Origin: Natronomonas marina
GTDB lineage: Archaea > Halobacteriota > Halobacteria > Halobacteriales > Haloarculaceae
Direction of reading: 5' to 3'
Length of the DNA: 64,000 nt
Assembly: GCF_024298905.1 (NCBI RefSeq)
Contig: NZ_CP101154.1
Coordinates: 3,782,279 to 3,846,278, forward strand
Under the pieces are notes generated by a model that was not told the DNA's origin, ran no database searches, and saw only the letters and a program-made list of their open reading frames with translations. Of the stretch, positions 60,901 through 64,000 are shown one piece after another; the stretch's first letter is position 1; each line of letters begins with the position of its first letter. The position numbers and the translations under genes were made by a program.

Positions 60901-61935
60901 ATGCGCCGTGCTCTGGCAGTCGTCCTCGGTGTCGTACTGGTGCTGTCGCTTTTCACCGGCGTCACGGCGGCCGACACCCGCGCCGGCGGGACGGTCGTCG
61001 TCGACGAGGGCGAGACGGTCAACGGGCTCTCGGCGACGGCCGGGACCATCGTCATCGAGGGCACCGTCGACGGCGACCTCCGGGCCTACGGCGGCGAGGT
61101 CCGAATCGCCGAGAGCGGCGAGGTGACCGGCATCGTCCGGGCCTACGCGGGCGAGGTGCGAATCGACGGTACCGTCGGCGGGAACGTCCTCGCGTACGCC
61201 GGCAGCGTGAGGGTCGGCGAGACGGCCACCATCGACCGCTCGTTCGGCGCGGTCGCCGGCGACGTGGTCCTCGCGGGGCAGATCGACGGCGACGCCAACG
61301 CCTTCGCCGGCGAGATCACGCTCGCGCGGACGGCGACGGTCGGCGGCGACCTGACCTACGAGGGCGAACTCGACGACCGCGGCGGCACCGTCGACGGCGT
61401 GACACAGAAGACCCAGGACCTGGCGCTGTTCCCGCCGGCCGGCCCGCTGTCGGTCGTCTTTTCGGTGTTCATGTTCTTTGCGAACCTGCTCCTGGGAGCG
61501 ATACTGCTGTACGTCGGTCCCCGCTTCGCCGACGCCGCCTACGAGACGGTCCTCACCGAACCGCTGCGGACCGGCGGGGCGGGGCTTGCAGCGGTCGGCG
61601 GCGTCGCCCTCGCCGTCGCGTTGCTCGCCATCACGATAGTCGGGTTGCCGCTCGCGGTCGCCCTGCTCATGCTCACCGTCGTCCTCGCGTGGGTGGCCGC
61701 GGTCTACGGCCGCTACGTCGTCGGGCAGTGGCTCCTGTCGTACACCGGACGGGAGAGCCGCTACCTCGCCCTGTTCGTCGGTGTCGTCGTGGTCGGCCTG
61801 CTCGGCATCGTCCCGTACCTCGGCTTCGCCATCCGGGCGGTCGTCTTCCTGATCGGGGCCGGTGTCGTCGCTCTGGCCTTGCTTCGGCTCTACGAACTGG
61901 TCACCGAGAGCCGGGGCGGTCTCTCGAGCATCTAG
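60901..61935 (+). CDS. Bactofilin-like polymer-forming membrane protein
   Basis: 344 residues. A signal peptide (about 1-23) is followed by a beta-helical repeat region of bactofilin type (AGTIVIEGTVDGDLRAYGGE, RAYAGEVRIDGTVGGNVLAY), about residues 30-170. The second half has about four hydrophobic segments (about 180-330). The repeat domain resembles polymer-forming cytoskeletal (DUF583) proteins; a surface-attached location is inferred from the signal peptide. It is a single gene between rfcS and samp2. Confidence 0.8.
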   Translation: MRRALAVVLGVVLVLSLFTGVTAADTRAGGTVVVDEGETVNGLSATAGTIVIEGTVDGDLRAYGGEVRIAESGEVTGIVRAYAGEVRIDGTVGGNVLAYAGSVRVGETATIDRSFGAVAGDVVLAGQIDGDANAFAGEITLARTATVGGDLTYEGELDDRGGTVDGVTQKTQDLALFPPAGPLSVVFSVFMFFANLLLGAILLYVGPRFADAAYETVLTEPLRTGGAGLAAVGGVALAVALLAITIVGLPLAVALLMLTVVLAWVAAVYGRYVVGQWLLSYTGRESRYLALFVGVVVVGLLGIVPYLGFAIRAVVFLIGAGVVALALLRLYELVTESRGGLSSI

Positions 61936-61988
61936 CGGCGCGCATCCCGAGGCGCCACGCTGAACAACTCCGGGTTCCTATCGGGCGT

Positions 61989-62189
61989 ATGCGCGTGACG
62001 TGTGCGGTCGTCGGCGGGGACACCCACGACCTCGAGTTGGACGCCGAGGCGACCTACGGCGACGTGCTCGCGGCGGTCGGTCTCTCGACGCAGGAGGCGT
62101 CGGTCCTCGTGGACGGTTCGCCCGTCCCGGAGGACCGGCCCGTCGACGCCGATTCGGTTCGCGTCCTACGGCTCGTGAAGGGCGGCTGA
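61989..62189 (+). CDS. samp2: Ubiquitin-like small archaeal modifier SAMP2
   Basis: 66 residues from ATG 61989. It ends VLRLVKGG, and the Gly-Gly tail is required for activation by UbaA. The beta-grasp pattern (EATYGDVLAAVGLSTQEASV, then LVDGSPVPEDRPVDADSVRV) matches Haloferax SAMP2. SAMP2 modifies proteins and carries sulfur for tRNA thiolation. It is followed 3 bp later by a GNAT acetyltransferase on the same transcript. Confidence 0.92.
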   Translation: MRVTCAVVGGDTHDLELDAEATYGDVLAAVGLSTQEASVLVDGSPVPEDRPVDADSVRVLRLVKGG

Positions 62190-62192
62190 CCG

Positions 62193-62543
62193 ATGGAGGT
62201 CCGCACCGCAGAACCGGGCGAGGCGACGGCCGCCCGCGGGATTCTCGACGCCGCGATGCTCGCCGTCGAGGAGGGTGCCCTGCGGCGAGGGACGACGCTC
62301 GTGGCCGTCGAGGAGGGTCGCCTGCTCGGGGCTCTCGTCCTCGACGGCGAGGCGGTTCACGCGGTCGCGGTCCGACCCGGGCGACGGGACCAGGGCGTCG
62401 GCACGGCGCTCGTCGACGCGGCCGCCGACCGCCGGGCGCGACTGACGGCCGGCTTCGACCCCGGGGTGCGGCCCTTCTACGAGGCGCTGGGGTTCGAGGT
62501 CACCTGCGACGGCGGGCGGTGTCGCGGCGTGCTCGACGCCTAG
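62193..62543 (+). CDS. GNAT family N-acetyltransferase
   Basis: 116 residues. The acetyl-CoA loop is in AVRPGRRDQGVGTALVDAAA (about 58-77), the Q/RxxGxG/A motif. The C-terminal VRPFYEALGFEVTCDGGRCR completes the fold. It starts 3 bp after samp2, so the two are probably co-translated. The acceptor is unknown; whether it touches the SAMP system is untested. Confidence 0.88.
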   Translation: MEVRTAEPGEATAARGILDAAMLAVEEGALRRGTTLVAVEEGRLLGALVLDGEAVHAVAVRPGRRDQGVGTALVDAAADRRARLTAGFDPGVRPFYEALGFEVTCDGGRCRGVLDA

Positions 62544-62554
62544 CGGTGGCCACC

Positions 62555-63952
62555 TCAGACCAGCGGCTCGACGATGCCGCGGCCGGCCGCGAGCAGTTCC
62601 TCGACCCGGTCGCGGTCGCCGGCCTCGGCGTAGACCCGCAGTTTCGGCTCGGTCCCGCTCGGGCGGACGAGCAGCCACGACCCGTCGGCCAGCAGTAGCT
62701 TGAACCCGTCGGCGGTGCCGACGTCGTCGACGGCGGTCCCTGCCACGCTGTCGGGTATCTCGTCGCCCAGGGCGTCGACGACGGCGGCCTTCCGGTCGTC
62801 GGGGCAGTCGACGCTGATCCGGTCCTGGACGATGTCGCCGTGAGTCTCGCGGAGGCGGTCGAGGCGGTCGTCCAGCGGTTCGGCGGCGTGGGCGGCGGCG
62901 ACCAGAAGCGCGACCAGCACGCCGTCCTTGTTGCGGAGGTGGCCGGCGACGCCGAAGCCGCCGGACTCCTCGCCGCCGACGAGGGCGTCGTGGTCGGCCA
63001 TCGCCGCGGCGACCCACTTGAAGCCGACCGGCGTCTCGTGGACCGCGTGGCCGTGGGCCTCGCCGATCCGGTCGATGAGGAACGTCGTCGAGACGGTCCG
63101 GACGGCGTCGCCGCCCGTCGCCGCTCCGACCGTTCCGTCCTCGAGCAGGTAGTCGTACAGCGCCGCGAACACCCAGTTGGGGTCGACGGCTCCCCGGTCG
63201 GGCGTGACGACGCCGAGGCGGTCGGCGTCGCCGTCGTTGGCCACGCCGAGTTCGGTCGCGCCGTTTCGGACGCGCTCGATTAGTTCTTCGAGTCGCTCGC
63301 CGGCGGGTTCCGGGGGTGTCCCGCCGAACTCCGGGTCCCGCTCGGCGCGGAGACGGACCACGTCCGCGCCCGCCCGCGAGAGCAGTTCGTCGGTGACGCC
63401 GCGGCCGCTGCCGTGCATCGCGTCGTGGGCGACGGTCAGCCCCGAGAGGTCGGCGTCGACGAACGCCAGGGCGTGTTCGAGGTACGGTTCGACGAGGTCG
63501 GTCTCCGTCACGGCGCCCCACTCGGCTTCCGGGCGGGGGTCGGGTTCGCGGAGACTCTCGGCCAGGCGGTCGGTGACCGCCGGCATGGCGGGGGCGCCGT
63601 CCGCGGGGACGAACTTGATGCCGTTGTACGTCGGGGGGTTGTGGCTGGCGGTCACCTGGAGCGCGCCCGAAAGCCCTCGGTTGGTGACGGTCCAGGCGAC
63701 GACCGGCGTCGGGGTGTCGCGGTCGGGAACCAGGGCGTCGACGCCGTTGACACAGAGGACGCGGGCCAGTTCCTCGGCGGCCGCCCGCGAGCCCTCGCGG
63801 GGATCGTAGCCGACCGCCACCGTGGGTCGGTCGCCGGGGTCGGCCTCCGCCCGCACGTAGTCGGCGGCGGCCTGCCCGACGGCGCGGACCCGCGGCGTCG
63901 TGAACTCCTCGACGGTGGTCCGCCACCCGTCCGTGCCGAACTCGATGTCCAT
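62555..63952 (-). CDS. Phosphohexomutase (phosphoglucomutase/phosphomannomutase family)
   Basis: 465 residues from ATG 63952; an in-frame ATG nine codons upstream is possible. The active-site Ser103 is in QVTASHNPPTYNGIK, the Mg2+ loop DGDADRLGVV is near 230, the sugar-binding GEESGGFGVAGHL lies near 320 and the phosphate loop RPSGTEPKLRVYAEA is near 440. It interconverts hexose 1- and 6-phosphates, feeding nucleotide sugars for surface glycans. The gene is convergent with the acetyltransferase at 62193. Confidence 0.93.
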   Translation of the reverse strand: MDIEFGTDGWRTTVEEFTTPRVRAVGQAAADYVRAEADPGDRPTVAVGYDPREGSRAAAEELARVLCVNGVDALVPDRDTPTPVVAWTVTNRGLSGALQVTASHNPPTYNGIKFVPADGAPAMPAVTDRLAESLREPDPRPEAEWGAVTETDLVEPYLEHALAFVDADLSGLTVAHDAMHGSGRGVTDELLSRAGADVVRLRAERDPEFGGTPPEPAGERLEELIERVRNGATELGVANDGDADRLGVVTPDRGAVDPNWVFAALYDYLLEDGTVGAATGGDAVRTVSTTFLIDRIGEAHGHAVHETPVGFKWVAAAMADHDALVGGEESGGFGVAGHLRNKDGVLVALLVAAAHAAEPLDDRLDRLRETHGDIVQDRISVDCPDDRKAAVVDALGDEIPDSVAGTAVDDVGTADGFKLLLADGSWLLVRPSGTEPKLRVYAEAGDRDRVEELLAAGRGIVEPLV

Positions 63953-64000
63953 GCCGACGGCGTCGGGGGGGACCGACAAAAAGCCCGCCGTCGCGGGCGC

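Overview
The window is GC-rich DNA from a halophilic archaeon (class Halobacteria). The evidence is proteins very rich in Asp and Glu, strong G/C preference at third codon positions, and archaeal TATA boxes about 25-30 bp upstream of start codons with almost no leader. It also carries archaeal hallmark genes: thermosome, aIF1A, RfcS, EndA, SAMP2-type modifier, archaeal pilus ATPase and HTH-10 regulator. The genus cannot be named from the sequence alone. It looks like chromosome with mostly core and metabolic genes, plus one insertion sequence and one intein.

Layout. 1-2.1 kb: the 3' part of a tandem HNH zinc protein, tRNA-Gln(CTG), an M48 protease and an OsmC protein. 2.2-7.8 kb: a type IV pilus-like operon (ATPase, membrane platform, pilin-like secreted protein). 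7.8-15.2 kb: NhaC antiporter and UspA from a shared palindromic promoter, two beta-propeller lipoproteins, an aminotransferase and an MFS carrier. 15.3-20 kb: DnaJ-ferredoxin fusion, LemA and GIDE-like membrane proteins, glutamate-cysteine ligase. 20.1-24.2 kb: a frameshifted acetyltransferase, threonine dehydratase, an ABC-2 exporter and a small unknown. 24.2-29.7 kb: TrpS, tRNA splicing endonuclease EndA, a zinc-ribbon protein with a NucS-like N-terminus, a MoaD-like protein ending in Cys-Cys and an HTH-10 regulator.

29.8-38 kb: Nudix, PLP barrel protein with FAD lactone oxidase, MOSC, YqcI/YcgG, LarE, UspA proteins and a phosphate permease. 38-43 kb: a complete acetone carboxylase operon (acxABC). 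43-47.6 kb: phosphatase, Hel308-like helicase, glutamine amidotransferase, RidA and a small membrane protein. 47.6-50 kb: tRNA-Ser(GGA) and the thermosome. 50-53 kb: cupin, DCC and DUF4395 proteins and an IS630-type element. 53-57.7 kb: CBS protein with glycyl-tRNA synthetase, a KhtTU-like K+/H+ antiporter and aIF1A. 57.7-64 kb: RfcS interrupted at its P-loop by a 696-residue intein, a bactofilin-like membrane protein, SAMP2 with an acetyltransferase, and a phosphohexomutase.

Many neighbours are tightly coupled by 4-bp ATGA/GTGA overlaps (acxABC, CBS-glyS, LemA-GIDE, RidA-small protein, ABC pair, Pit-Usp), so several two- or three-gene units can be read as operons. The most interesting items are the acetone carboxylase operon with repeated upstream motifs, the large RfcS intein, the MoaD-like protein with a Cys-Cys tail, the NucS-like protein lacking a nuclease domain, the DnaJ-ferredoxin fusion and the palindromic shared promoter.
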